64,000 bases of DNA from contig NZ_CP034726.1 of the NCBI RefSeq assembly GCF_004359375.1, positions 1,550,001-1,614,000 on the forward strand, written 5' to 3'. A model generated the notes under the pieces. That model ran no database searches and had not been told where the DNA came from. It was given only the letters and a program-made list of their open reading frames with translations. Shown here piece by piece: positions 16,457 to 24,257 of the stretch. A program made the translations under genes and the position numbers. The number at the start of each line of letters is the position of its first letter. Positions within the stretch are counted from its first letter, which is position 1. Source of the stretch: Acetilactobacillus jinshanensis. Its GTDB lineage: Bacteria; Bacillota; Bacilli; Lactobacillales; Lactobacillaceae.

Positions 16457-17890
16457 ATGCCTGGTAATCAAGCCGACATCGGTGTCATCGGCATGGCCGT
16501 CATGGGTAAGAACCTAGCCCTTAATATCGAGAGTCATGGTTATACCGTCAGCGTTTTTAATCGAACTAGTGCTAAAACCAAATCATTTGTTGAAAATCAT
16601 GAGGACAAAAATTTAGTCCCAAGTTTCAAATTAACTGACTTTGTTAATTCGTTAAAAGCTCCCCGTAAAATTATTATTATGATCAAAGCCGGGAAACCTG
16701 TTGATAACATTCTTAATCAATTGGCTTCGCTTTTGGATAAGGGCGACGTCATCATTGATGGTGGCAACGCCAACTTCCATGATACGATCCGCCGCAGCGC
16801 CAACTTAACAAAAGACGGGATTTACTTCCTTGGTATGGGAGTATCCGGTGGTGAGCAAGGTGCTTTACACGGTCCATCCCTAATGCCAGGTGGTCAAGAA
16901 AAAGCCTACGAAATGGTTAAGCCAATCTTGACTAAGATTGCCGCTAAGGCTCACGATGGTACACCCTGCGTCACCTATGTTGGGCCAAACGGAGCTGGTC
17001 ACTACGTTAAAATGATTCACAATGGTATCGAATACGGCGACGAAGAGTTGATTGATGAAACCTACAACTTACTTCGTAATATTGTTGGCTTTAACGTCGA
17101 TCAATTGTCAAAGATCTTCGCTAAATGGAATCAGGGTGAACTTGATAGTTACCTGATCAAGATTACGGCCGACATCTTAAGCCGGAAAGATGACTTGAGT
17201 TCCGATCAATCAGTCCCGATCGTCGATATGATCCTGGACGAAGGTGAAAATAAAGGTACCGGCCGCTGGAGTTCTGAAGACGCAATGGCAATTGGTGCAC
17301 CTCAGTCATTAATTACCGAATCGGTCTTCGCTCGTTTTATCTCAATGATGAAGAACCAACGGATGCATGCTGCGCAGGTCTTACCAGGCCCCGAGAAAAA
17401 AGATCAAGTTAAGCCTGATAAAGACGTCGTGGAAGAAGCTTGTCAGGCTTTATACTTTGGTAAGATCATGAGCTATGCCCAGGGCTTTGTTCAACTGGAA
17501 ATGGCTTCTAAGACCTATAAGTGGCACTTGAAATACGGCAAATTAGCTCAGATTTGGCGTGCCGGATGCATCATCCGCGCTAAATTCCTCCAGAAAATTA
17601 CCGATGCGTTTGCTAAGAAACCCAATCTTCAGAATTTATTAATGGACTCATACTTTGCCGGTATCGCTAAAAAGTATCAAAAATCAGCCCGTAAAATCGT
17701 AGCTTTAGCAACGCTTGATGGAATCCCGGTTCCCTGTTTGTCAGCGGCCGTTTCCTATTACGATTCGTTCCGAGCTAAAGTCTTACCAGCTAATCTATTA
17801 CAGGCTCAACGTGACTACTTCGGTGCACATACCTACCATCGAATTGATCGTCCGGGAACCTTCCACTACACGTGGTATAAAGAAGAATAA
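16457..17890 (+). CDS. gnd: 6-phosphogluconate dehydrogenase, copy 1
   Basis: A 477-residue enzyme oxidising 6-phosphogluconate to ribulose 5-phosphate and CO2. The Rossmann motif is IGVIGMAVMGKNLALN, followed by FNRT, the Arg expected for NADP binding. The catalytic region has GVSGGEQGA near residue 130 and GAGHYVKMIHNGIEYGD near 185, containing the catalytic Lys and Glu. It follows zwf directly, which is consistent with the pathway, though a terminator separates them. A second copy at 24258 is clearly diverged. Confidence 0.95.
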   Translation: MPGNQADIGVIGMAVMGKNLALNIESHGYTVSVFNRTSAKTKSFVENHEDKNLVPSFKLTDFVNSLKAPRKIIIMIKAGKPVDNILNQLASLLDKGDVIIDGGNANFHDTIRRSANLTKDGIYFLGMGVSGGEQGALHGPSLMPGGQEKAYEMVKPILTKIAAKAHDGTPCVTYVGPNGAGHYVKMIHNGIEYGDEELIDETYNLLRNIVGFNVDQLSKIFAKWNQGELDSYLIKITADILSRKDDLSSDQSVPIVDMILDEGENKGTGRWSSEDAMAIGAPQSLITESVFARFISMMKNQRMHAAQVLPGPEKKDQVKPDKDVVEEACQALYFGKIMSYAQGFVQLEMASKTYKWHLKYGKLAQIWRAGCIIRAKFLQKITDAFAKKPNLQNLLMDSYFAGIAKKYQKSARKIVALATLDGIPVPCLSAAVSYYDSFRAKVLPANLLQAQRDYFGAHTYHRIDRPGTFHYTWYKEE

Positions 17891-17913
17891 TTTAAAAATA
17901 TAATCTGAACGAA

Positions 17914-17949
17914 AAAAGCCAGGTTACGAAAATCCGTAATCTGGCTTTT
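17914..17949 (+). terminator. Terminator of gnd copy 1
   Basis: AAAAGCCAGgTTACG/CGTAAtCTGGCTTTT hairpin flanked by A and T runs. Confidence 0.82.
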
Positions 17950-18001
17950 AATTATTAATGATATTACATTACAAAATTACATATTAAGGAGCATGGTTAT
18001 C

Positions 18002-18946
18002 ATGATATTAACCATTATTTTAATTATAGTGATCTTAATTCTAGGTTACTTAAGTTTTCAGATCGTCCCACAGAATCACGCGGGTATGATCACCATCTGG
18101 GGTAAATGTATCAACCGCAACCATCCCTGCGAACCAGGCCTACATTTTAAGATTCCGTTTGTTGAAAAGATCATTCCGGTCAATTTAGCTCAAGGTAACG
18201 TTTACCTAAGCGGTAATCATCCCATGACGATTACCACCAGTGATCAGGCCCTAGCTTACATTCAAGCTTCGTTAACCTATCACGTTACTAATCCCTACGA
18301 CTATCTCTGGGGTAACCAAAATTCCGTTGAAAGTATGAATCAAAAGGTTCAGAGCATGCTTCGTGATATCATCGGTGGCATGACTTTAAACGACGCCTTA
18401 GACTCTAACGAACGAATTCAGGTCGAACTTCAGCGTCGAATTGCCTCTGCCACTTACATGTATGGACTCCATGTTGATCAGGTCAACATCGAAAAACTCC
18501 AGGCTTCGGAAGAAATGCAAAAGCACATGGACGAACAAAAGCAGTCTCAGTTAGACAAAGTTTCCAAGAAAAACGAAGCCGATGGTGACGCCGCTAAGAT
18601 TTCTTCCGTCAATAAGGCTCAAAATGAAGCTACCGTTAACACTGCCCAAGCCAAAGCTACAGCCACTAAAAAGAACGCCGACGCCCAGAAGTACGCCATT
18701 CAAGCTAACGCTGACGCTCAACAGTACAGCGTTAAAGTTATGCAAAAGGTCTTATCCGAAGTTGGTAACGATCCAAAATTAGAAAAGGCCTATTTTAATT
18801 ACTTATCCATCAACGCATATAAGCAATTAGCTGAATCCGGTAATATGGTCTTCGCCAACGGTCACTCCAATGATTTCGGTGACCTACCAAAGATGGCCGC
18901 CATGCAGAAAATATGGGATAAAGGCGAAGCTAACGATAATAAGTAA
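18002..18946 (+). CDS. SPFH (band 7/stomatin-like) membrane protein
   Basis: A 314-residue protein with one N-terminal membrane helix (ILTIILIIVILILGYL), an SPFH domain at residues 20-190 and an Ala/Lys/Gln-rich coiled coil at about 175-260 (repeated AxAxAxKKNADAQ-type segments). Such proteins scaffold membrane microdomains. The ATG at 18002 is 10 bases from AAGGAG; the in-frame ATG at 17993 is too close to that site. Unlike many band-7 operons there is no NfeD partner beside it. Confidence 0.87.
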   Translation: MILTIILIIVILILGYLSFQIVPQNHAGMITIWGKCINRNHPCEPGLHFKIPFVEKIIPVNLAQGNVYLSGNHPMTITTSDQALAYIQASLTYHVTNPYDYLWGNQNSVESMNQKVQSMLRDIIGGMTLNDALDSNERIQVELQRRIASATYMYGLHVDQVNIEKLQASEEMQKHMDEQKQSQLDKVSKKNEADGDAAKISSVNKAQNEATVNTAQAKATATKKNADAQKYAIQANADAQQYSVKVMQKVLSEVGNDPKLEKAYFNYLSINAYKQLAESGNMVFANGHSNDFGDLPKMAAMQKIWDKGEANDNK

Positions 18947-18963
18947 CGCAATCTAATTAACCG

Positions 18964-19010
18964 TAAAAAAACATCCCTAAATGATGATTTCATTTAGAGA
19001 TGCTTTTTTA
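18964..19010 (+). terminator. Terminator of the SPFH gene
   Basis: CATCcCTAAATG/CATTTAGaGATG stem with A run before and T6 after. Confidence 0.78.
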
Positions 19011-19128
19011 TTTCAGTTGATTGGGCCTCGCCTGGGTCTTGAGGAAATAGAATGTTAGATCAGAAAACTAAGCACCAGGTTTCAGAACCCAATTTATATA
19101 AATGATGGACAATAAATGAGTTGACAGC

Positions 19129-19881
19129 TTATTTAAGGACCTTGCTCAAGAACTTCTGAGCTTCCGGCGTCTTCGGATGGCTAAAGAAGTCTTTTGGTTT
19201 GCCCTGCTCTTTAATACCACCTTTGTCCATGAACCAGATCTCGTCAGCAACGTTCTTGGCGAAGCCCATTTCATGAGTAACAACGATCATCGTCATTCCT
19301 TTTTTAGCTAACATCTTCATAACGTCCAAGACTTCACCAACCATTTCAGGGTCTAATGCTGAAGTTGGTTCATCAAAGAGCATGACTTTTGGGTGCATTG
19401 CTAATGAACGAACGATGGCTACTCTTTGGGCTTGCCCACCGGATAGTGAATCCGGATAGACATTCGCCTTTTGGTCTAAGTTAACCATCTTTAATAATTT
19501 GTGAGCCTGTTGAATGGCCTTATCTTTATCAACGTGGTTAACCTTGATAGGTGCCAGAATAATGTTCTGTAAGATGGTCTTATTCTTAAATAGGTTGAAA
19601 TTCTGGAACGTCATCCCAATTTTGGAACGTAATTTAGTTAACTGATGAGCATCACATTTAGTTAAGTCTTCACCATCGAAATAAATGGAACCCGACGTTG
19701 GTTTGCCCAACATGTTAATGCAACGGATCAATGTACTTTTACCAACTCCAGAGGGTCCTAACAAGCAGACCACCTGACCATTATTAACGGTTAAATTAAT
19801 GTTTTTAAAAACTTGGTGCTTGCCAAATGATTTCGATAAATTTTGAATTTTAATAATTGGTTTTGTCGATATCTTATCCAT
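19129..19881 (-). CDS. Amino acid ABC transporter, ATPase
   Basis: A 250-residue polar-amino-acid-type ATPase (GlnQ/HisP/ArtP family). Walker A is GPSGVGKST near residue 38, the signature [11 protein letters not shown] near 148, Walker [13 protein letters not shown] near 170, and the H-loop TH near 204. It follows the fused binding protein-permease by 17 bases and shares its control region. A basic amino acid cargo is suggested by the upstream Arg-rich leader, not by the ATPase itself. Confidence 0.93.
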   Translation of the reverse strand: MDKISTKPIIKIQNLSKSFGKHQVFKNINLTVNNGQVVCLLGPSGVGKSTLIRCINMLGKPTSGSIYFDGEDLTKCDAHQLTKLRSKIGMTFQNFNLFKNKTILQNIILAPIKVNHVDKDKAIQQAHKLLKMVNLDQKANVYPDSLSGGQAQRVAIVRSLAMHPKVMLFDEPTSALDPEMVGEVLDVMKMLAKKGMTMIVVTHEMGFAKNVADEIWFMDKGGIKEQGKPKDFFSHPKTPEAQKFLSKVLK

Positions 19882-19898
19882 ACTAACGTCTCCTTGAT

Positions 19899-21419
19899 TT
19901 AAGCTTTAGCGGTACCCTTGTGGTTAAACTTCTTTTCGTAGTAATGCATGATAGCAAGAATAATGCTAGTCATGATGAAGTAAATAATCATGATGATAAA
20001 GATCGGTAGAACACCTTCATAAGTATCGGCCTGAACGATCTTCATTTCGTACATTAATTCAGCGACACCAATCGTGGATACCAATGAGCTATCTTTCAAT
20101 AAGGTAACGAATTCGTTACCAAGTGCCGGCCAAATGTTCTTAAAGGCTTGTGGTAAAACAATGTTCTTCATGCCTTTAGCTTTAGATAAGCCTAATGATA
20201 AAGCTGCTTCCATCTGACCTTTATCAACGGAATTAATACCACTTCTGATGATTTCGGCAACGTACGCACCGGAGTTAACACCAATGGCAATAATTCCAGA
20301 AGTTAATGCAGGTAACTTAACGATTTCACCTAAACCAAAGTATACAAACATGATCTGAACTAATTCAGGTGTTCCTCTGATGAATTCAATGTAAATAACG
20401 GCAATCGTGTGTAAGAACCAGTTATGAGATAACCGCATCAATGCGAAGATTACACCAAGGATTAGGCCCATGATGACACTAGCAACACTAATTACGATCG
20501 TTAATTCAAGACCTTTAATGAAGTAGTCTTTGTAGTTCCAAAGTGAAAATTGACTCTTGTTATTCTTAGCGGTACCCATCTTTTTACCAGCAGCAGCAAC
20601 GAACTTGTTGGTGTAGGTATGATTATGATTATCTTGTTCAATTACCTTGTTAGCAGCATTAGTTAATGAATTGGCACCCTTGTGGAATGCAATACATCTA
20701 GTGGCGTTCTGACCAGTCTGGCCTTTGAAATGACTAGGGACTTCAGCTAAACCAGTGGTGTTCTTAATGTAAGCATCAGCAGCAGGCTTTTCCATTGGAA
20801 CGGCCTTAAATCTGCCGGACTTTAAACCAATGACTAAATCGTTAGTTGAATCCATCCCTTTTAGATGAACGTTCTTAATTTGCTTCTTAGCCATCGTGTA
20901 TTGAGTAGTACCTAACTGGGCACCAATGGACTGATTAGCTAAGTTCTTGTAAGAATGGTACTTCTTTGCGTCCTGCTTGTTAACAACGAAGTTAATGTAA
21001 GCATCGGCATAACTCTTACTGAAGTTAACGTTCTTAGCTCTCTGTGGGGTGTAACTTAAAGCGGCAATTATCATGTCAACCTTATGAGTATTCAATGCCG
21101 TTAACAGAGAGTTAAATGACATGTTCTTAATCTTTAATTTTACGTGTAACTTTTTGGCGATTTGTTTACCTAATTGAATATCAGCACCGTAATCTTTGGA
21201 CTGACCATGATGACTCTTTTGAAATTCATACGGTGGATAATCAGGCGACGTCCCCATTACCAAGACGCCCTTTTTCTTAACTTCATTCAACGAATTATCA
21301 GTTGCGCTCGAAGCGTTAGCGTTTAACGGTAGTAACATTCCTAACGTCATTCCAATCGTTAGGATGAAGGTCATAGCTAAGATAATGGCCTTCTTTAACC
21401 AATGTTTTGATTGAGACAT
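19899..21419 (-). CDS. Amino acid ABC transporter, fused binding protein and permease
   Basis: A 506-residue fusion. Residues 1-37 are a signal/anchor segment; 45-280 a type-3 periplasmic-binding domain ([11 protein letters not shown], then [13 protein letters not shown] with the Arg that holds the substrate carboxylate); 300-500 a permease domain with the EAA loop [22 protein letters not shown]. The GlnPH-type fusion is common in lactic acid bacteria. Arginine or another basic amino acid is the likely cargo because an Arg-rich leader and a T-box with a possible CGA specifier lie upstream. That specificity is inference. Confidence 0.92.
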   Translation of the reverse strand: MSQSKHWLKKAIILAMTFILTIGMTLGMLLPLNANASSATDNSLNEVKKKGVLVMGTSPDYPPYEFQKSHHGQSKDYGADIQLGKQIAKKLHVKLKIKNMSFNSLLTALNTHKVDMIIAALSYTPQRAKNVNFSKSYADAYINFVVNKQDAKKYHSYKNLANQSIGAQLGTTQYTMAKKQIKNVHLKGMDSTNDLVIGLKSGRFKAVPMEKPAADAYIKNTTGLAEVPSHFKGQTGQNATRCIAFHKGANSLTNAANKVIEQDNHNHTYTNKFVAAAGKKMGTAKNNKSQFSLWNYKDYFIKGLELTIVISVASVIMGLILGVIFALMRLSHNWFLHTIAVIYIEFIRGTPELVQIMFVYFGLGEIVKLPALTSGIIAIGVNSGAYVAEIIRSGINSVDKGQMEAALSLGLSKAKGMKNIVLPQAFKNIWPALGNEFVTLLKDSSLVSTIGVAELMYEMKIVQADTYEGVLPIFIIMIIYFIMTSIILAIMHYYEKKFNHKGTAKA

Positions 21420-21451
21420 GCTATCTTTTTCCTTTCTTTATTTAGTGAAAT

Positions 21452-21712
21452 AAAAAATCCCCTTGGATCTTGATGATCCAAGAGGACGTCGGTGTAAACG
21501 CGGTGCCACCTCATTTTCTAGAGCATTCGCATACTCTAGCTCATAAAGTTGTTACAAACTTACAAGATAACGGATTAACCGATCTTCCCTACTTTTTCGG
21601 GAAGTAACTCTCAGGCTCGAATTAATTAAATCATCTAACCGGTTCTCATGAACCCGGTCTTTCTGTGAAGATAGTTTAACTAACCTTCCTGATCAACGTT
21701 TTGATATTCAAT
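21452..21712 (-). ncRNA. T-box leader RNA, possible Arg specifier
   Basis: The T-box sequence AGGTGGCACCGCG (21511-21499) is exact. It is preceded by a CTAGAG/CTCTAG stem III and followed by a terminator, CTTGGATC/GATCCAAG with T6 (21487-21452). The distal stem I arm is ACCGGGTT/AACCGGT near 21655-21638. By position on the 3' side of stem I, before GCCTGAGAG, the specifier could be CGA (Arg, 21619-21617), but TTC (Phe) in an overlapping register is not excluded. Uncharged tRNA would promote readthrough into the ABC transporter genes. Confidence 0.85.
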
Positions 21713-21720
21713 TTAGAAGC

Positions 21721-21834
21721 AAAAAGCCTCACGGATTTTACCGTGAGGCCTAATTAATTGCAGAATTAATTTCGAGCAAATACAGAAGCTCAACCTGCAC
21801 GGTTTAACAGATTACCGTGCAAGTTTTAAAAATA
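21721..21834 (-). promoter_or_regulatory. Attenuator RNA between Arg leader and T-box
   Basis: Minus-strand segments: 0, CCGTGTAAG (21850-21842, inside the leader ORF); 1, CTTGCACGG (21823-21815); 2, ACCGTGCAGG (21803-21794); 3, CCTCACGGT (21748-21740); 4, CCGTGAGGC (21734-21726) with T5. Pairs 0:1 (9 of 9), 1:2 (8-bp hairpin), 2:3 (about 8 with a bulge) and 3:4 (9-bp terminator) are alternatives. A ribosome at the leader stop covers 0 and allows 1:2 and 3:4. A ribosome stalled at the earlier Arg codons frees 0:1 and 2:3, giving readthrough. Confidence 0.72.
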
Positions 21835-21936
21835 CTAATCACTTACACGGATGTTGGATCGGCGAACTCGAAGAATTCGTCGGGCGTAAAATCGTCGAAC
21901 GTTTAGGTTATTCATGTGTAAGTTAACGATTAGCAT
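21835..21936 (-). CDS. Arg-rich leader peptide, 33 residues
   Basis: A short ORF with GGAAG 7-8 bases before ATG. It begins MLIVNLHMNNLN and continues VRRFYARRILRVRRSNIR, ending VSD. Eight of the last 20 residues are Arg, mostly CGA codons, in Arg-Arg pairs. It lies between a promoter and an intrinsic terminator and is followed by alternative hairpins, so it is most simply a ribosome-stalling leader for arginine. A T-box follows in series. Confidence 0.73.
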   Translation of the reverse strand: MLIVNLHMNNLNVRRFYARRILRVRRSNIRVSD

Positions 21937-22003
21937 TTTTGAAACTTCCTTTCAGATATAAAACTAACTTAATTAATTAACTTATCGATTAAGTACATTT
22001 TTA

Positions 22004-22031
22004 ATAATAGCACCTAAATTTCGGATTGCAA
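22004..22031 (-). promoter_or_regulatory. Promoter of the Arg leader / ABC transporter transcript
   Basis: TTGCAA (22031-22026), 16-base spacer, TATTAT (22009-22004), about 70 bases before the leader ATG. Confidence 0.55.
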
Positions 22032-22112
22032 GATATTTTACAAATTAATTTCAGTTTTTATTAAACAAATTCATAAATGGTCCTCTAATTGCTTATGTTA
22101 TAGAAACTTTGA

Positions 22113-23417
22113 TTAAATATAATGCTGATTAATTTCTTTAAAGACATGATCAATAATTATGAACGCCTTGGATAACGTCGATTTCTTGATTACTAACGGT
22201 GGCTGGAAACGAAGAACACTAAAGTTAGTGGTGGTCATAATTACGCCGTTTTTAACTAACAGGTCACAGATCTTTTCGGCTAATTTTGGATCAAACTTCT
22301 TGGTCCCCGGTTTTACGACATCGATCCCACCGTTTAAGCCGTACATCCGAACGTCACCAATAAATGGATATTTTGATGCTTCTTCATCAAAGAACTTTTT
22401 AGCGAACGGACCCATCTTTTTACTTCTGGTGACCAGATGTTCTTGCTGAATTACATCTAAAGTTGCGGAACATGCCGCTGCAACAACCGGATTCCCAGCC
22501 GTTGTAAACGCGTCTTCAGGAAAGACCAGTGATTCCATGATTGCTTTCTTACCAATCGTGGCACTCAATGGTAATCCCGATGCCAAGGCTTTTCCGGTAA
22601 CTAATATGTCGGGCTCGATGTTATGGAAATGCTGAATGGACCACCATGTCCCAGACCGGCCTAAGCCTTGATTGATCTCGTCAACTGCAAATAAAATTCC
22701 GTGCTGATGAGCAAAATGATAAACCTTCTGCAGATACTTTTCGGGAGCTTTAATGATTCCACCGTCACCTTGAATGGGTTCGACCATAATAACGGCCGTT
22801 TCGTCAGCCGGAACATAGTTTTCAAACGGCATTAAAAACTCATTAAAGAGCCGGTCGACAAATTGATCTTCCGTTTCACCCTTTAGTTTTAACCACGGTG
22901 CCGGGTAAGGAACCTTAATGATCCCTGGTAATAACGGACCGATATTTCTAACTTGGTCAACTTCACCGGTCGCAGATGCACCACCGTAGTCAGATCCGTG
23001 ACATGAGCCATCATAACTAATCACATATGGCCGACGGGTATAACCTCTGGCAAACTTAATAATTGAATCATCCGATTCAGAGCCGGAAGTTCCCCAGCTA
23101 AGTTCTAATGGACCGTGCATCGGTATCGTCTTTAATAACTTTGGCATTAAATTAACTTCGGTGGTGTTAGCGAAATATACGGGAGTATAGTCCAATAATT
23201 TAGCGGCCTGCTTTTGAATTGCGTGAACGACATGGGGATTACAATGCCCAACGTTAGCCGTAGTGGCGCTGGATAACAAATCAATGTACTGTTTACCGTT
23301 AGCGTCATAAACGTATGATCCCTTTCCGGAACTAATTACGACATCCCGATTTTGATTGGTCGCGGCCCTCGAAAAATATTTATGCATCTGATTTAATAAA
23401 ACTTGATTCTTATCCAT
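22113..23417 (-). CDS. Class III PLP enzyme, isoleucine 2-epimerase-like
   Basis: A 434-residue fold-type I PLP enzyme of the class III aminotransferase family. The PLP lysine is K276 in VTGKALASGLPLSA, and the cofactor Asp is D246 in AVDEINQGLGRSG. Segments such as ANVGHCNPHVV, VEPIQGDGGIIKAPEKY, FTTAGNPV and ILRFQPPLVI match what I recall of the Lactobacillus buchneri isoleucine 2-epimerase (branched-chain amino acid racemase) more closely than ordinary GABA or ornithine aminotransferases. Substrate is unproven. The Arg-rich leader upstream would instead suggest a link with basic amino acids. It follows a small exported protein by 42 bases. Confidence 0.82.
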   Translation of the reverse strand: MDKNQVLLNQMHKYFSRAATNQNRDVVISSGKGSYVYDANGKQYIDLLSSATTANVGHCNPHVVHAIQKQAAKLLDYTPVYFANTTEVNLMPKLLKTIPMHGPLELSWGTSGSESDDSIIKFARGYTRRPYVISYDGSCHGSDYGGASATGEVDQVRNIGPLLPGIIKVPYPAPWLKLKGETEDQFVDRLFNEFLMPFENYVPADETAVIMVEPIQGDGGIIKAPEKYLQKVYHFAHQHGILFAVDEINQGLGRSGTWWSIQHFHNIEPDILVTGKALASGLPLSATIGKKAIMESLVFPEDAFTTAGNPVVAAACSATLDVIQQEHLVTRSKKMGPFAKKFFDEEASKYPFIGDVRMYGLNGGIDVVKPGTKKFDPKLAEKICDLLVKNGVIMTTTNFSVLRFQPPLVIKKSTLSKAFIIIDHVFKEINQHYI

Positions 23418-23459
23418 AGCTATTACCTTCCAATCCTAACTAAATAACTTAAATCTCGT

Positions 23460-23747
23460 TTAAAGACGCAAACCGTGAGATACCAAATCATGAATTTGAC
23501 GTTTCACGTGGTTAATCCCTAATTTAGTAACCATTTCTTTAGCTAAGTATTTATTTATTGATAGCCATGACTTTTTCACATGAATAAATTTATACGGGGG
23601 TTTATCCATTAAGATCACGGAATTGGCATAATGACTAACGGTTGAGGCATTAGCGCTGTCTCCCGTTGAACCAATCACGATGATACTAACACTAATTAAT
23701 GTGATCGCAACGATCATTACTTTTTGAATTAACTTATCGTTTAGCAT
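23460..23747 (-). CDS. Small exported or membrane-anchored protein, unknown
   Basis: A 95-residue protein I do not recognise. Residues 8-28 are hydrophobic (VMIVAITLISVSIIVIG), followed by DSANAST, a possible signal peptidase site. The remaining 60 residues are basic, with VKKSWLSINKYLAKEMV. It is first gene of an operon with the epimerase-like enzyme and lies directly after the Arg-leader terminator. AAGGAAG ribosome site. A regulatory or membrane-associated partner of the enzyme is possible but unsupported. Confidence 0.65.
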   Translation of the reverse strand: MLNDKLIQKVMIVAITLISVSIIVIGSTGDSANASTVSHYANSVILMDKPPYKFIHVKKSWLSINKYLAKEMVTKLGINHVKRQIHDLVSHGLRL

Positions 23748-23771
23748 TCTGATTTTTCTTCCTTAAGACGA

Positions 23772-23922
23772 CAAAAAGCCCTGCAACTTATTTAAAAGTC
23801 ACAGGGCTTTCCTGATTTTCAGTGATTCACATTTCGATTACAAGAACAGGCGGAGCTCATGCGGCTCAATCAATATAACCGCACGAGTTCGAATTAAGGA
23901 GTTCATTTAACGTACGGACTTT
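23772..23922 (-). promoter_or_regulatory. Attenuator RNA between second Arg leader and epimerase operon
   Basis: Hairpin CTCGTGCGG (23887-23879) with CCGCATGAG (23864-23856), 9 of 9 paired. Then a 13-bp terminator, AGCCCTGTGACTT/AAGTTGCAGGGCT, with T5 (23809-23772). The leader's CGCACAAG (23940-23933) can replace the hairpin's 3' partner in 7 of 8 positions. TCAGG just before the terminator can pair into its 5' arm (CCTG, then TGA), a candidate antiterminator. The logic is less clear than at the 7 kb and 27 kb sites. Confidence 0.6.
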
Positions 23923-23997
23923 TTAATGACGACTTGTGCGTCGTCGTAGGTCCATGCGTCGAGATTGATTATTAATATCCTTAATAATTAACATCAT
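23923..23997 (-). CDS. Arg-rich leader peptide, 24 residues
   Basis: A short ORF with a near-perfect GAGGAGG site 7 bases from the ATG. It reads MMLIIKDINNQS then RRMDLRRRTSRH. Six of the last 12 residues are Arg. A consensus promoter lies upstream, and hairpins plus a terminator downstream. Very strong translation and promoter signals for so short a product argue for a regulatory role. Confidence 0.72.
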   Translation of the reverse strand: MMLIIKDINNQSRRMDLRRRTSRH

Positions 23998-24028
23998 AAT
24001 TTTCCTCCTCAATTTATTTACGTAGATA

Positions 24029-24057
24029 AATATACTGATTTCGTTTACCATTGTCAA
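24029..24057 (-). promoter_or_regulatory. Promoter of second Arg leader
   Basis: TTGACA (24057-24052), 17-base spacer, TATATT (24034-24029); near consensus. Confidence 0.78.
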
Positions 24058-24193
24058 ATTTATTAACTAATTAATTTATATTATTATAATAGTTTCTTTT
24101 ATAAGTATAATTTACTGTCTATTTCAATCCAAAATTGCCATAATGATTACCAAAATTTTATTGGCAAGTCCCTTAAAATATGGGCTTGAATGG

Positions 24194-24222
24194 TTAAGAA
24201 AGCGTTTCAATCGTGCTATGAT
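24194..24222 (+). promoter_or_regulatory. Promoter of gnd copy 2 with cre-like spacer
   Basis: TTAAGA (24194-24199), 17-base spacer, TATGAT (24217-24222). The spacer contains GAAAGCGTTTCAA (24198-24210), which resembles a CcpA cre core but is one base shorter than the usual palindrome. Carbon-source control is possible. Confidence 0.42.
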
Positions 24223-24257
24223 TAAGTGTAGAAAGTAATGAAGGGAGCTCATTAACA

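Noticed and set aside
23500-23515. parS-like sequence CGTTTCACGTGGTTAA
   Set aside because: Only 11 of 16 positions match, one arm is lost, and it lies in coding sequence.
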